Origin: Chitinophaga fulva
Lineage (GTDB): Bacteria; Bacteroidota; Bacteroidia; Chitinophagales; Chitinophagaceae
DNA length: 64,000 bases
Assembly (NCBI RefSeq): GCF_012927205.1
Contig: NZ_JABBGC010000002.1
Location: 310,001-374,000 of the forward strand
Direction: 5' to 3'
Shown: positions 7,968-17,474 of the stretch, one piece after another
Layout of the letters: the number at the start of each line of letters is the position of its first letter
Numbering within the stretch: position 1 is the stretch's first letter
Notes under the pieces: model-generated
Told to the model about the DNA's origin: nothing
The model's input: only the letters and a program-made list of their open reading frames with translations
Database searches by the model: none
Translations under genes and position numbers: made by a program

Positions 7968-10835
7968 TCAGAGATTGTATCCCAGTGAAACATACCATTG
8001 TGAACCAATAGTGGGGTTACCCCATGATTGCACATAAGATTTGTTCAGGATATTCATGCCACCCAGTTTAACAGTGGTTTTAGCTTTCGGGAAGAATTTG
8101 CTGACCATGGCGTCCAGCGTGCCGAAGGCAGGGATTTCGCTTTGGCCGGCTGCATTCACGTTAGGACCAACAAATGAAGATTGCCATACGTAGGATTGTT
8201 GCCATCTCCATACAACGTTAGCGGCTATATTGGAATTAGCAATGTTGCGGTTACCAATGTTGAGGTTGTACCGTACTTTCGGCGTATTGAACATAGCGAG
8301 GAAAGTGCCAAGGTCTTTTTCGTTGCTCAGTTCATTGTAGGAGATATTACCGCCTGCTGTGAAGTTAAGCGGCAGGCTGTAATCCAGTCCCAGTGCCCAT
8401 CCCCAGGATTTTACCGTTTCTTCGGCACTTACCGGTACGGAGAAGTACTGGAATCCGCCGGTGGTCGTTGGTTTGGCAAGCACCTGGGCGCCATTCATGT
8501 TTTTGAAATCATTTTTGTAGATATAGGCATCCACCATCAGCTTTTTAGCTATGACAGCTTTGTAGCCCAGTTCGTATGCCTGTATGCGTTCCGGGAGGAA
8601 TTCACGGAACGTGTATTGTTTGGGAGCACCTGCCATTAAGGACTGGATCGTATATACGGGACCGTTATTCAGGCCGTAACGTTCACGCAGGAATGGCAAA
8701 CCACCGATCAGGCGGGCTTGTGGCGTTACCAGGTCTATGTATTGGTCCTGGTTGTGGGGAATGCGGAAGCCTGTCTGATAGGAAACACGCAGGTTATGTG
8801 TTTGCAGGAAGGTATATACGGCAGACAACCGGGGGCTGAACTGGCCTTTGAAATTCATGTTTTTATCGTATCGTAGTGAGCCGGTCAGTTTGAGGTGGTC
8901 GTCTATCAGCTTTTTCATGACTTGTACATAAGCGCCGTACTCGTTAATACGGAACTCATTGCCATTGTCATCTACGGCGAACAGTGTTTTTTCGGAGTTC
9001 AGCGCATACCGGCGATAGTTACCGCCCACCAGTATTTCAGCGAATTTGATCAGCTTATGGAAGTTGTACATGAACTCCAGCTGGTACAGATTGGTTTTGT
9101 CGGTGAATTTAGCACCTACACCTTTGGCGTCGCCGGGAATTGGTTTGCCTTTCACCTGGTCTGCTGCCGCGTTGAATTCAGGCGTACCAGGAATCAGGCG
9201 GCCCTGGTCTGCTTTAGCACGGGCGTTCTGGAAGAAAGTAGGCATAGCGGCTGCAATGGCATTTTGAGCGGCCGTATAGGCGGCAGCGGGAGTGGCGCCT
9301 CCCTGCAATGCGCCTTTGTAGGTTTGTACAAAGGTGCCGAGGGACTGCGTGGCATAAGTGCCAAAGTAGTCAGCATACCAGGCCTGACTGGTTTTCCAGG
9401 CTTCATTGATACCTTTGGCAAGGATACCGCCGGCATAGCTGTCACCTGATCTTTCCTGGGTGGTATAAGCCCGTACATAGAAGTCGGGGCTGCGTAATTC
9501 CACTTTGTATTGGCCCATGTTGAAGTCCTTCAGGGAGTAGCGGTCGGCCCCGGTGTAAACCGTGGTACCTGAACCATAACTGCCTTGTATCAGGGCTTCG
9601 AGGTTTTCGGTGATCTTATAGTGAAGGGCGCCATTCAGTTTCAGGTTTTTAGTGTTGTAGTCCACTACATCTGATTCAGCATAACCGGTACGGGTGATGT
9701 TGGCTCTATTGGGCGCGGGGATGGCGGCATTAAAGATCTGATCTGGCGTTACAGTGCCACCAAAGGCGGCGGAGATCTGTGCCAGTTGCGGATTAAGCGT
9801 ACCGCCTGTTTTTAACAGGTTGTACATATTTTGCGGATCTTCATCGCCGTATATGTTTACCCCGTTATAACCTTCATTATTGGCACGGGTGCCATCCTGC
9901 AGGGTATGACCGTTGGCGAGGCTCTGGTCGCGGTTGTCGTGGGCCTGCCAGTCATCGGCTTTGACATAACCTACGTTCAGCTTAAATGCCCATTTGTTGT
10001 TGAAGGCATGGGCGAAACGTACTGCCACATCATAGAAGCCGGTTGTAGCGGAAGTGCGGCCGCCATCGTTGAGGAAGCCGGTTTTCACCTGAGCGCTGAG
10101 GCCCTGGTACTGGAACGGGTTTTTGCTGGTCATCAGCACGATGCCGTTGAGCGCATTAGGGCCGTACAGGGCGGAGGCAGCGCCGGGGATCAGTTCCACG
10201 TTGTCGAGGTCCAGTTCAGGAATGCCCACCATATTACCTACGGAGAAGTTGAGGCCGGGGGCCTGGTTGTCCATACCGTCGTTCAGTTGCAGCACACGGG
10301 TGTTACCGTTGCTGTTGAACCCGCGTGTGTTCACGGATTTGAAGGTGAGGCTCTGGGTGCTCATTTCCACGCCTTTCAGATTGGCGAGGGCATCATAGAA
10401 GGAGGGGGCCGGAGATGCTTTCAGGGCGCGGGCATCCAGCTTTTCGATGGACACCGGTGATTGCAGGATGCTTTCCTGTACGCGGCTGGCGGCTACTACC
10501 ACTTCCTGCCCGAGTATTTCGGTCGTGCTGAGGGTAATGGCGATTTTCTCATTGGCATTGCTGACCACCTGTTCTGTAGTTTGATAACCTACATAGGTAA
10601 AAACAAGGGTTAGTGGCAGTGCATGGCTGGTTTTGAGCTGGAAGTTACCGCTGTTGCCCGTGATAGTGCCGGCTGTGGCGCCTTTCACGACAACCGTAAC
10701 TCCAGGCATACCGTTTCCGGATGTTTTGTCTGTTACAGTACCGGTAATAGTTGTAGGCGTTTGCGCTGTGAGTACCAGGGAAAAGGACATCAATAGCAAC
10801 AGGGAGCCCAAACATACTTTTAGAATGCTTTTCAT
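7968..10835 (-). CDS. TonB-dependent outer-membrane receptor with carboxypeptidase-like domain
   Basis: A 955-residue outer-membrane receptor of the kind that takes up large substrates using TonB energy. It starts with a signal peptide (KVCLGSLLLLMSFSLVLTAQ), then a carboxypeptidase-regulatory-like beta-sandwich (TITGTVTDKTSGNGMPGVTV, about residues 28-110), a plug domain (about 120-240, with the RGFNSNGNTRVLQLNDGMDN and PGAASALYGPNALNGIV segments) and a 22-strand-type barrel to the aromatic C-terminus. No SusD-like partner, sigma factor or anti-sigma factor lies next to it, so the substrate cannot be read from context. The ATG at 10835 directly precedes the signal peptide. The gene stands alone, convergent with the retron RT. 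Confidence 0.93.
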   Translation of the reverse strand: MKSILKVCLGSLLLLMSFSLVLTAQTPTTITGTVTDKTSGNGMPGVTVVVKGATAGTITGNSGNFQLKTSHALPLTLVFTYVGYQTTEQVVSNANEKIAITLSTTEILGQEVVVAASRVQESILQSPVSIEKLDARALKASPAPSFYDALANLKGVEMSTQSLTFKSVNTRGFNSNGNTRVLQLNDGMDNQAPGLNFSVGNMVGIPELDLDNVELIPGAASALYGPNALNGIVLMTSKNPFQYQGLSAQVKTGFLNDGGRTSATTGFYDVAVRFAHAFNNKWAFKLNVGYVKADDWQAHDNRDQSLANGHTLQDGTRANNEGYNGVNIYGDEDPQNMYNLLKTGGTLNPQLAQISAAFGGTVTPDQIFNAAIPAPNRANITRTGYAESDVVDYNTKNLKLNGALHYKITENLEALIQGSYGSGTTVYTGADRYSLKDFNMGQYKVELRSPDFYVRAYTTQERSGDSYAGGILAKGINEAWKTSQAWYADYFGTYATQSLGTFVQTYKGALQGGATPAAAYTAAQNAIAAAMPTFFQNARAKADQGRLIPGTPEFNAAADQVKGKPIPGDAKGVGAKFTDKTNLYQLEFMYNFHKLIKFAEILVGGNYRRYALNSEKTLFAVDDNGNEFRINEYGAYVQVMKKLIDDHLKLTGSLRYDKNMNFKGQFSPRLSAVYTFLQTHNLRVSYQTGFRIPHNQDQYIDLVTPQARLIGGLPFLRERYGLNNGPVYTIQSLMAGAPKQYTFREFLPERIQAYELGYKAVIAKKLMVDAYIYKNDFKNMNGAQVLAKPTTTGGFQYFSVPVSAEETVKSWGWALGLDYSLPLNFTAGGNISYNELSNEKDLGTFLAMFNTPKVRYNLNIGNRNIANSNIAANVVWRWQQSYVWQSSFVGPNVNAAGQSEIPAFGTLDAMVSKFFPKAKTTVKLGGMNILNKSYVQSWGNPTIGSQWYVSLGYNL

Positions 10836-10932
10836 ACGCAGTGGACGTTTTTGATTTAGACTCGGTTATATCTAAATATAAGGAAAAATCAAATACAACT
10901 GCGAAACTGAAAATAATTCCTGCCGTAGATAA

Positions 10933-11946
10933 CTATTGCCAATCCTGCAATATCTTCCCGATCTTCTCAAACTCAATTAGGAAGCCATCATGGCCATAAG
11001 AGGAGTCTATTTCATGATAAACGGTATTGGGCAGATAAGTGGCCAGCAGGCGTTGTTCTTCCGGAGGACAGAGCAGATCGCTGCTGATACCGATGAGTAA
11101 CACCGGTTGCTGTATGTGGGAAAGGGAAGTGGTGATGTCTTCATGGCGGCCGCGGGCGATGTTGTGGCTGTCCATGGCCTTGGTGAGCAGCCAGTATGAC
11201 TGGGCATTGAAACGTTTCACCAGTTTATTGCCCTGGTAATCGATGTAGGAAGAAGCGCGGAAATTGTCTGTCTTTTCCTTATCAGGATCAGACTGGGTGC
11301 GCATAAAGGTCTGGTAGTTGCGATAAGTGACCATACCGATAGCCCTGGCGGCTTTGAGGCCACGGGCGCCGGCATGGGGCGCTGGGTCCTGCCAGCTGGG
11401 ATCTGCCTCAATGGACAGGCGTTGCGCAGTATGGATAGCAATGCCCCAGGCGCTTTCAGCAGCGCCGGTGCAGAGCAGGAACAAACGTGCAATACGTTCC
11501 GGTTCTGTCAATGCCCATTCCAGTACCTGGTAACCACCCATGGAACCGCCTACGAGCAGGCTTATCTGTTGTATCTGCAGGTGCTCACGCAGCAGGCGGT
11601 GCGCCTCCACCATATCACGGATGGTAACGGCCGGAAAGGTATGGTACCAGGGCTTGCCGGTAGCAGGATTTACCGTATGCGGACCGGAACTGCCGTAGCA
11701 GGAACCGATAATATTGGCACATACGATGAAATGCTGCGCCGGATCAATTACCCGGCCATGGCCGATAAGACCGCTCCACCAGTCAGCCACGTCGCTGTTG
11801 GCGGTCAATGCATGACATACCCATACCACATTGCTGCCGTCAGCATTCATGGTACCGTAAGTATGATAGGCGATCTGTAATTCAGGTAATACCTGGCCGG
11901 ACTCCAGCCGGAATGGTGCTTTGCTGTAAAAAACCTGTGCAGACAA
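10933..11946 (-). CDS. metX: Homoserine O-acetyltransferase
   Basis: A 337-residue alpha/beta-hydrolase-fold enzyme that transfers acetyl (in some lineages succinyl) from CoA to homoserine, the first committed step of methionine synthesis. The nucleophile is S135 in GGSMGGYQ; D290 (GISSD) and H319 (SSYGHDGFL) complete the triad. Other family segments are VCHALTAN and GSCYGSSGP. The start codon is TTG at 11946; no ATG precedes SAQVFYSKAPF, and a consensus promoter 17-47 bp upstream fits this start. It is transcribed away from the OsmC-like/metZ pair, whose product uses its acyl-homoserine. Family members differ in acyl donor, and the sequence alone does not settle acetyl versus succinyl. Confidence 0.93.
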   Translation of the reverse strand: MSAQVFYSKAPFRLESGQVLPELQIAYHTYGTMNADGSNVVWVCHALTANSDVADWWSGLIGHGRVIDPAQHFIVCANIIGSCYGSSGPHTVNPATGKPWYHTFPAVTIRDMVEAHRLLREHLQIQQISLLVGGSMGGYQVLEWALTEPERIARLFLLCTGAAESAWGIAIHTAQRLSIEADPSWQDPAPHAGARGLKAARAIGMVTYRNYQTFMRTQSDPDKEKTDNFRASSYIDYQGNKLVKRFNAQSYWLLTKAMDSHNIARGRHEDITTSLSHIQQPVLLIGISSDLLCPPEEQRLLATYLPNTVYHEIDSSYGHDGFLIEFEKIGKILQDWQ

Positions 11947-11962
11947 TAATCCAAAATTTTTG

Positions 11963-11993
11963 CAAATCTACAATACGAATCAGGAATTACAAA
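11963..11993 (-). promoter_or_regulatory. Consensus Bacteroidota promoter of metX
   Basis: On the - strand, TTTG (11993-11990), exactly 19 bp, then TAGATTTG (11970-11963) match the -33 TTTG / -7 TAnnTTTG consensus perfectly. Transcription would begin about 10 nt before the TTG start of metX, giving a very short leader. Confidence 0.75.
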
Positions 11994-12102
11994 TTACGAA
12001 TTGTGAATTATAAGCTGAGGGCCAGTACTTAGCACATACTACCTATAGAAATCTTCAATAACCGAATTGGTATTATATTACAGAATTGGTAATTGAATTA
12101 TT

Positions 12103-12110
12103 TATCTTTG
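12103..12110 (+). promoter_or_regulatory. -7 promoter element of the OsmC-like/metZ operon
   Basis: TATCTTTG matches the TAnnTTTG -7 box and lies 21 bp before the ATG at 12132. A clear TTTG at -33 is missing (the spacing position reads ACAG). Confidence 0.5.
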
Positions 12111-12131
12111 TTGCAAGAAACCCACCTAATC

Positions 12132-12551
12132 ATGAAAATAGCATTACAAAGAGTAGACGACGGTTTCAACATGGAAGCCGTTGATGAAGGCGGCCACAAA
12201 GTGTTGATGGATTCATCCCTGGAAAACGGGGGGAAGAACAACGGAGTAAGACCTATGCAGATGGTCATCATGGGCCTTGGAGGCTGCTCTGCCATTGATG
12301 TGCTGATGATCCTGAAAAAACAACGTCAGGAAGTGAAGGATTTCCGCATTGAAATAGAAGCGGACAGGGAAAAAGGCAAAGAGCCGTCTTTATGGGAAAC
12401 TGCCCATATCGTATTTCATTTTACAGGAAACATCGACGCTGATAAAGCTGCCCGCGCAGTGGAGCTGTCGATGAACAAATATTGCTCCGTAGCTGAAACG
12501 CTGCGTCAGGCCAACACCAAACTGACCTGGGAAGTGAAACTGAACGCTTAA
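12132..12551 (+). CDS. OsmC-family peroxiredoxin-like protein
   Basis: A 139-residue protein of the OsmC/Ohr fold. The two family cysteines are present: C52 in LGGCSAIDVLMIL and C118 in NKYCSVAETL; in characterised relatives they reduce organic hydroperoxides or handle persulfide-type substrates. The start ATG at 12132 is chosen over an in-frame ATG at 12093 because it follows the -7 promoter box and begins the conserved MKIALQR strand. The stop is 15 bp before metZ, so the two form an operon divergent from metX. Placement in a methionine operon hints at sulfur-related redox work, which is inference; the exact substrate is unknown. Confidence 0.88.
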   Translation: MKIALQRVDDGFNMEAVDEGGHKVLMDSSLENGGKNNGVRPMQMVIMGLGGCSAIDVLMILKKQRQEVKDFRIEIEADREKGKEPSLWETAHIVFHFTGNIDADKAARAVELSMNKYCSVAETLRQANTKLTWEVKLNA

Positions 12552-12566
12552 TACGGAGAAATTACC

Positions 12567-13760
12567 ATGTCCATGAGCAATAACAAGCAATACCAACCGG
12601 AAACCAATGCGGTAAGAATTCAGACGGCACGTACCAACGAAATGGAACACTCCACACCAATGTTCCTGACTTCCAGCTTCTGCTTTGATAATGCGGAAGA
12701 AATGAGGGCCACTTTCGCGGATGAAACAGATTTTAATATCTACAGCCGTTTCAGCAACCCTAACGTGGATGAGTTTGTACAGAAGATGTGCGCCCTGGAA
12801 GGTGCGGAGGCAGGTTATGCCACGGCTTCCGGTATGAGCGCCATTTTCGCCAGCTTTATGGCCCTGCTGAAAGCAGGCGACCACCTGCTGAGCGCCCGCT
12901 CTATCTTCGGTTCCACCCATACTGTTATCACCAAGTTTCTGCCCAAATGGGGGATAGAATGGTCTTATTTCGACCTCAATGATCCCGCCAGCATTGAAGC
13001 GATGATCAAACCGAATACTAAAATGATCTTCGTGGAAACGCCCTCCAATCCCGGACTGGAAATCATCGATATAGGTTACCTCGCCGGCATCGCCAATAAA
13101 CACAATGTCATCCTCAATGTTGACAACTGTTTTGCCACGCCGGTGCTGCAACGTCCTATCGAAGCAGGTGCACACATCGTTACCCACTCCGCCACCAAAT
13201 GGATCGACGGTCAGGGACGTGTACTGGGCGGCGCTATCGTTGGTAAAAAAGACCTGATCAAAGAAATACATACCTTCTGCAGAAGCACCGGCCCGGCCAT
13301 GTCGCCATTCAACGCCTGGGTGCTGAGCAAAAGCCTGGAAACACTGCACGTGCGCATGGAACGCCATGCTGCCAGCGCGCTGAAACTGGCGCAGTCACTG
13401 GAAGGCAACCCACACCTGAGTGGTGTGAAGTATCCTTTCCTGGCCAGCCATCCGCAGCATGAGATCGCCCGTAAACAAATGAGCGGCGGCGGTGGTATCG
13501 TATGCTTTGAACTGAAAGGCGGCCTCGAAAGTGGCGTGCGTTTCCTCAATGCGCTGGAGCTGCTGTCTTTGACAGCCAACCTGGGCGACAGCCGCAGCAT
13601 CGCTTCTCATCCGGCCAGCACTACCCATGCTAAACTGAGCGATGACGAAAGGGCCAACGTGGGCATCACGCCCGGCCTGATCCGCATCTCGGTTGGACTG
13701 GAAAATGTAAATGATATTCTCGCAGACATAGCACAGGCACTGGAAAAAAGCGCCCTGTAA
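12567..13760 (+). CDS. metZ: O-acyl-homoserine sulfhydrylase (Cys/Met metabolism PLP enzyme)
   Basis: A 397-residue PLP-dependent enzyme of the trans-sulfuration family. The PLP lysine is K211 in HSATKWIDGQGRVLGG; YSRFSNPN (substrate-side Tyr/Arg), ATASGMSAI and NVDNCFATP are typical. The RFSNPNVDEF region and length fit O-succinylhomoserine sulfhydrylase (MetZ), which makes homocysteine from acyl-homoserine and sulfide; cystathionine gamma-synthase or O-acetylhomoserine sulfhydrylase activity is possible. It sits 15 bp after the OsmC-like gene and is divergent from metX, so the locus covers the two consecutive steps from homoserine to homocysteine. ATG 12567 or the ATG two codons later could be used. 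Confidence 0.9.
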   Translation: MSMSNNKQYQPETNAVRIQTARTNEMEHSTPMFLTSSFCFDNAEEMRATFADETDFNIYSRFSNPNVDEFVQKMCALEGAEAGYATASGMSAIFASFMALLKAGDHLLSARSIFGSTHTVITKFLPKWGIEWSYFDLNDPASIEAMIKPNTKMIFVETPSNPGLEIIDIGYLAGIANKHNVILNVDNCFATPVLQRPIEAGAHIVTHSATKWIDGQGRVLGGAIVGKKDLIKEIHTFCRSTGPAMSPFNAWVLSKSLETLHVRMERHAASALKLAQSLEGNPHLSGVKYPFLASHPQHEIARKQMSGGGGIVCFELKGGLESGVRFLNALELLSLTANLGDSRSIASHPASTTHAKLSDDERANVGITPGLIRISVGLENVNDILADIAQALEKSAL

Positions 13761-13780
13761 CTATTAACGCATCTATACAA

Positions 13781-13810
13781 CATTGCCCGGAGCCTGCGCC
13801 CCGGGCAATG
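13781..13810 (+). terminator. Hairpin terminator after metZ
   Basis: A perfect 10-bp stem CATTGCCCGG/CCGGGCAATG with a 10-nt loop, followed by a weakly T-rich stretch. It lies between the convergent metZ and DoxX-like genes. Confidence 0.65.
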
Positions 13811-13833
13811 TCATTTATTCCCCTTTCGATAAC

Positions 13834-14241
13834 TTACCCCTTTTGCTTCTTTAACCCAGCCAAGGCGAAAGCCGCCGCAGCAGCGGAAAAAACGGAAAAG
13901 TCGAGCGGTGCCTTGATGCTCCTGGAAAAAGCCATCGCCAATGCAAACAGTATCAATAAAATACCGCTGCCTTGTGCTACCAGCCGCGTCCTGAAGTTGA
14001 ACAATAATGCGATGCCAAAAATCAATTCAAATGCTGTTGCTACGACTGCCGCCACGGAAACCAGCGGCGCCGGGAACCCGGGCAGCAATGTGGCGGTGTA
14101 TTGGAGAAACTTGTCCCAGTTGCCCCAGGCGGAATGTGCGGCTCCCCAAAGACCAAACCGGTCAGCCACGGCTGATAAAAAGCCAGCGCTGAGGGCTATA
14201 CGTAAAAACCACGCTGTTATTTTTTCTTCTGTAAATTTCAT
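13834..14241 (-). CDS. DoxX-family membrane protein
   Basis: A 135-residue integral membrane protein with four hydrophobic segments (about residues 10-30, 48-72, 74-92 and 98-128), the usual DoxX layout. The conserved region LRIALSAGFLSAVADRFGLWG at the first helix and FELIFGIALLFNFRTRLVAQ in the third fit the family. DoxX-like proteins are linked to thiol/quinone redox chemistry in some bacteria; no specific role can be claimed. The gene stands alone and converges on metZ. Confidence 0.8.
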   Translation of the reverse strand: MKFTEEKITAWFLRIALSAGFLSAVADRFGLWGAAHSAWGNWDKFLQYTATLLPGFPAPLVSVAAVVATAFELIFGIALLFNFRTRLVAQGSGILLILFALAMAFSRSIKAPLDFSVFSAAAAAFALAGLKKQKG

Positions 14242-14418
14242 AACTGTTTAAATGGATAGTGTTGAGTAATGCAGAACGATAACAAAGATATTCACGGCCA
14301 CAGGATTCCATCTTAAGATATCTTAAGAAATGGAAGGACTTTTTTAATGGCGCTTCCATGATTTTATTGCTGTTTAAAACGCGAATGAATATTTAAGATA
14401 TTTTGTTATATTAGAATT

Positions 14419-14775
14419 ATGAAATCCTTCTCTCATTTTCTGCTGATCCTTGTGCTGGCATATCTGGCCGGTACCGTGTTACCCTGGTGGAGCGTAGCCC
14501 TGGTGGCTTTTGTTGTTACATTGGCGCTGCCATTGTCTCCGGGCAAGTCCTTCTTTAGCGCGTTCCTCTCTGTCTTTATATTGTGGCTGGTGCTGGCGTT
14601 TTATATGGATGTTCGCAATGACCACCTGCTGGCCAACCGTATGAGCGAAATGATCCTGCAGGTACGCAGTGCACCACTGTTAGGAGTGATCAGTGCTGTC
14701 ATCGGTGGACTGGTGGCTGGTTTTGCAGCCAGCAGCGCTGCATTTGTCCGCGCTCCGAAAAAGATAGTGTCCTAG
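14419..14775 (+). CDS. Small integral membrane protein, unknown function
   Basis: A 118-residue protein with four hydrophobic stretches (about residues 5-22, 24-40, 43-64, and 84-108) separated by short polar turns, the longest being DVRNDHLLANRMSEMILQVR. No cleavable signal or catalytic motif is evident and I do not recognise the family. The ATG at 14419 follows an AT-rich region. The next gene begins 78 bp downstream. Confidence 0.65.
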   Translation: MKSFSHFLLILVLAYLAGTVLPWWSVALVAFVVTLALPLSPGKSFFSAFLSVFILWLVLAFYMDVRNDHLLANRMSEMILQVRSAPLLGVISAVIGGLVAGFAASSAAFVRAPKKIVS

Positions 14776-14853
14776 CTTATCATGAGCTGTTAAATTTGTG
14801 GTAAAACGGTAGGTACTCCATTTGCGTACATACCTGGTAGTTATTTTTGAGAT

Positions 14854-17373
14854 ATGATGAAATACTTACCGACCCTGTTTTTACTCCTGTTTACTACGTA
14901 CTGTGAAGCCACTGTTGTCAAAGGTCTGGTGACCGATGACAAAAATAATCCGCTACCCTTTGCCACCGTCCTGATAAAAGGAACTACCATTGGTACTACT
15001 ACCAATGCTGCAGGCCAATACCAACTGGACGTCCCATCCGGTCAACATACCCTCGTATGTCAGTATATCGGTTACCGTAAGACCGAAAAAGTGATCCAGG
15101 CAGATGTAACTCCCCAGGTCGTTAATTTCACGCTGTTGCCCGTCAACCTTCAGATCAAAGAGGTGGTGGTGAAGGCAGGAGGGGAAGACCCCGCCTATGC
15201 CATCATCCGGCAAGCGATCAAAAAAAGAGCTTTCTATCAGCAACAGGTAAAGGAATATACCTGTATGTCCTATATCAAAGGTACTATCAACATGACGGGC
15301 ACGCCCAACAAGTTCCTGGGTAAAAAAATCGATAAAGAGGATATGGGGGTAGACAGTACCGGTAAAGGCATGGTGTTCCTGTCGGAATCAATTACAAAAA
15401 TCTCCTCCCGTATGCCGGATAAACTGAAGCTGGAAGTGATCTCCGACCGTAAAAGCGGAGGTGGTTTCGGAATGAGTTTCCCGGCTTTCATCAGCTTTTA
15501 TGATAATAACGTATCTGCTGTTATCACCCAGATGGGCCCCAGAGGTTATATCTCACCTATTTCGCAAAATGCATTGTCTTACTATAAATACCGCCTCGAA
15601 GGAGAATTCCTGGAAGATGGCCGTATGGTCAATAAAATACGGGTGATCCCTAAAAGGAAGCAGGAGCCGCTGTTTTCAGGATATATCTTTATCACCGATG
15701 GAGATTGGCGTATTCACAGCACCGATCTGATACTGACCAGCGAATACCAGCTGGAGCTGATGGATACGCTGCGTATCCGTCAAACACATGTGCCGGTGGC
15801 CGGTGATGTATGGCGTATCAAAGACCAGGTGCTGCATATGTCGGTCGATAAATTCGGCTTCGGTATGGTCGGCAACTTCGTAAATGTATACTCAGACTAC
15901 AACCTGCATCCGAACTTTGGGCCGAAGTATTTCGATAATACTTTCCTGAAGTACGATTCTGCATTTGATAAAAAAGAAGCCGTGTACTGGGACAGCATCC
16001 GGCCGGTTCCGCTGGAGGAGGCCGAATCCCGCGACTATCATCAGAAAGACAGCACTGTCCGGGCCAACAGGCTGGCGGCTATGCAAGGCAATACCCTTGA
16101 TTCCCTGCGTAAAAAACAGAAACCGGTGAAGGTGATGGATGTGCTGTGGAACGGTGTTAACCGCAAGCTGTATTTCCGCCGCGATAGCGCCATTGAGTCG
16201 CATGCCCTATATGTAAACGGTCTGGCTAAATCCCTTAAATACAATACCGTAGAAGGTTTGGTACTGGCGCTGGAACCGCGGCTTCAGCTAAATCTGGGAG
16301 AGGAGCAGCAGCTGAGAATATCTCCGTATGTCCGTTACGGTTTGAGCAATACTCACCTGAATGCCTATACGTTTCTGACCTACAGCGCCAATAGCCGTGT
16401 CCGTAACCGCTATGGTCGCAATGACTGGACACTGGGCGGTGGTAAACGTATCAGCCAGTTCAATCAGGATAACCCGATAGATAATATCGCCAATGAGTTT
16501 TATACGCTGCTGCTGAAGGAAAACTATATGAAGCTGTATGAGAACTGGTTCGGCCAATTACGCTACAGCAGAACGTTTCAGACGAACGACCGGTTAACTG
16601 CCGGCGTGCGTTATGAAAGCCGTATCCCGGTAGAGAACACCACTGATTTTACCATCTTCAAAAACGATAAAAAGCAGTTTACGCCCAACCACCCGGAAGA
16701 CTTGGCGCAGATACCATTTGAGCGGCACCAGGCGTTTATTGTGGACCTGAGCTTCCGTTATCAGCCGGGGCAGCAGTTTGTAGAGTTGCCAGACCGCAAG
16801 ATGCCGCTGGGCTCCAAGTACCCGACTTTTGAACTGGCCTACAGCAAAGGGATTCCGAATGTGGGCAATAGTGTGGTGGATTTCGATAAATGGAAATTAT
16901 CGGTGTTTGACAATATGAACTTCAAATTGTTTGGAGAATTCCGTTACCGCGTTACTGCCGGCGGATTTCTAAATGATCGTAATGTACAGATACCGGACTT
17001 CCAGCATTTCAATGGCAACCAGACGTTTTACAATACCAAATACCTGAACAGTTTTCAGCTGGCGCCTTATTACCGCTATAGTACCACTGCACCGTTTTTT
17101 GTGACGGCCAATGTGGAACATCATTTCAATGGCCTGCTGACCAACAAGGTGCCTTTGTTGAACCGGTTGAAATGGAATCTGGTAGCTGGTTCCAATGCGT
17201 TTTATGTGAATGATAAAAACAATTATGTGGAAGCATTCCTTGGATTGGAGAACATCCTGAAAGTGCTCAGGGTAGATGTGGTGGCTGGTTATCAGAGCCA
17301 GGATAATACGCGGATAGGTGTCAGAGTAGGGCTGGGAGGGGTGTTCGGAAATCTAATTAAGCTGGACCAGTAG
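14854..17373 (+). CDS. DUF5686-type outer-membrane protein with carboxypeptidase-like domain
   Basis: An 839-residue protein. It has a signal peptide (MMKYLPTLFLLLFTTYCEA), a carboxypeptidase-regulatory-like beta-sandwich (about residues 20-105: VVKGLVTDDKNNPLPFATVL), and then a long region typical of DUF5686 proteins (PAYAIIRQAIKKRAFYQQQV, then FLSESITKISSR). The C-terminal half is beta-rich and ends like an outer-membrane barrel (RIGVRVGLGGVFGNLIKLDQ). The family is common in Bacteroidota and its function is not established. It ends at an AT-rich inverted repeat. MMK could start at either Met. Confidence 0.87.
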   Translation: MMKYLPTLFLLLFTTYCEATVVKGLVTDDKNNPLPFATVLIKGTTIGTTTNAAGQYQLDVPSGQHTLVCQYIGYRKTEKVIQADVTPQVVNFTLLPVNLQIKEVVVKAGGEDPAYAIIRQAIKKRAFYQQQVKEYTCMSYIKGTINMTGTPNKFLGKKIDKEDMGVDSTGKGMVFLSESITKISSRMPDKLKLEVISDRKSGGGFGMSFPAFISFYDNNVSAVITQMGPRGYISPISQNALSYYKYRLEGEFLEDGRMVNKIRVIPKRKQEPLFSGYIFITDGDWRIHSTDLILTSEYQLELMDTLRIRQTHVPVAGDVWRIKDQVLHMSVDKFGFGMVGNFVNVYSDYNLHPNFGPKYFDNTFLKYDSAFDKKEAVYWDSIRPVPLEEAESRDYHQKDSTVRANRLAAMQGNTLDSLRKKQKPVKVMDVLWNGVNRKLYFRRDSAIESHALYVNGLAKSLKYNTVEGLVLALEPRLQLNLGEEQQLRISPYVRYGLSNTHLNAYTFLTYSANSRVRNRYGRNDWTLGGGKRISQFNQDNPIDNIANEFYTLLLKENYMKLYENWFGQLRYSRTFQTNDRLTAGVRYESRIPVENTTDFTIFKNDKKQFTPNHPEDLAQIPFERHQAFIVDLSFRYQPGQQFVELPDRKMPLGSKYPTFELAYSKGIPNVGNSVVDFDKWKLSVFDNMNFKLFGEFRYRVTAGGFLNDRNVQIPDFQHFNGNQTFYNTKYLNSFQLAPYYRYSTTAPFFVTANVEHHFNGLLTNKVPLLNRLKWNLVAGSNAFYVNDKNNYVEAFLGLENILKVLRVDVVAGYQSQDNTRIGVRVGLGGVFGNLIKLDQ

Positions 17374-17389
17374 GGGCGTCGACAACATA

Positions 17390-17452
17390 TTTGGTTATTT
17401 GGACTGGTTTTTTATTGGGGAGAACAAATAACCAAATTTCCAAATAACCAAA
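17390..17452 (+). repeat. AT-rich inverted repeat after the DUF5686 gene
   Basis: TTTGGTTATTTGG (17390-17402) pairs perfectly with CCAAATAACCAAA (17440-17452); a second partial partner, CAAATAACCAAA, lies at 17425-17436. Position just after a stop codon suggests a terminator or mRNA-end hairpin. A related element follows serA. Confidence 0.6.
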
Positions 17453-17474
17453 TTACCGATGTCTTCTTCATAGC

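Noticed and set aside
11947-12131. A SAM or similar riboswitch in the metX/metZ divergon
   Set aside because: The interval has no conserved riboswitch core that I can see, and the metX leader would be only about 10 nt.
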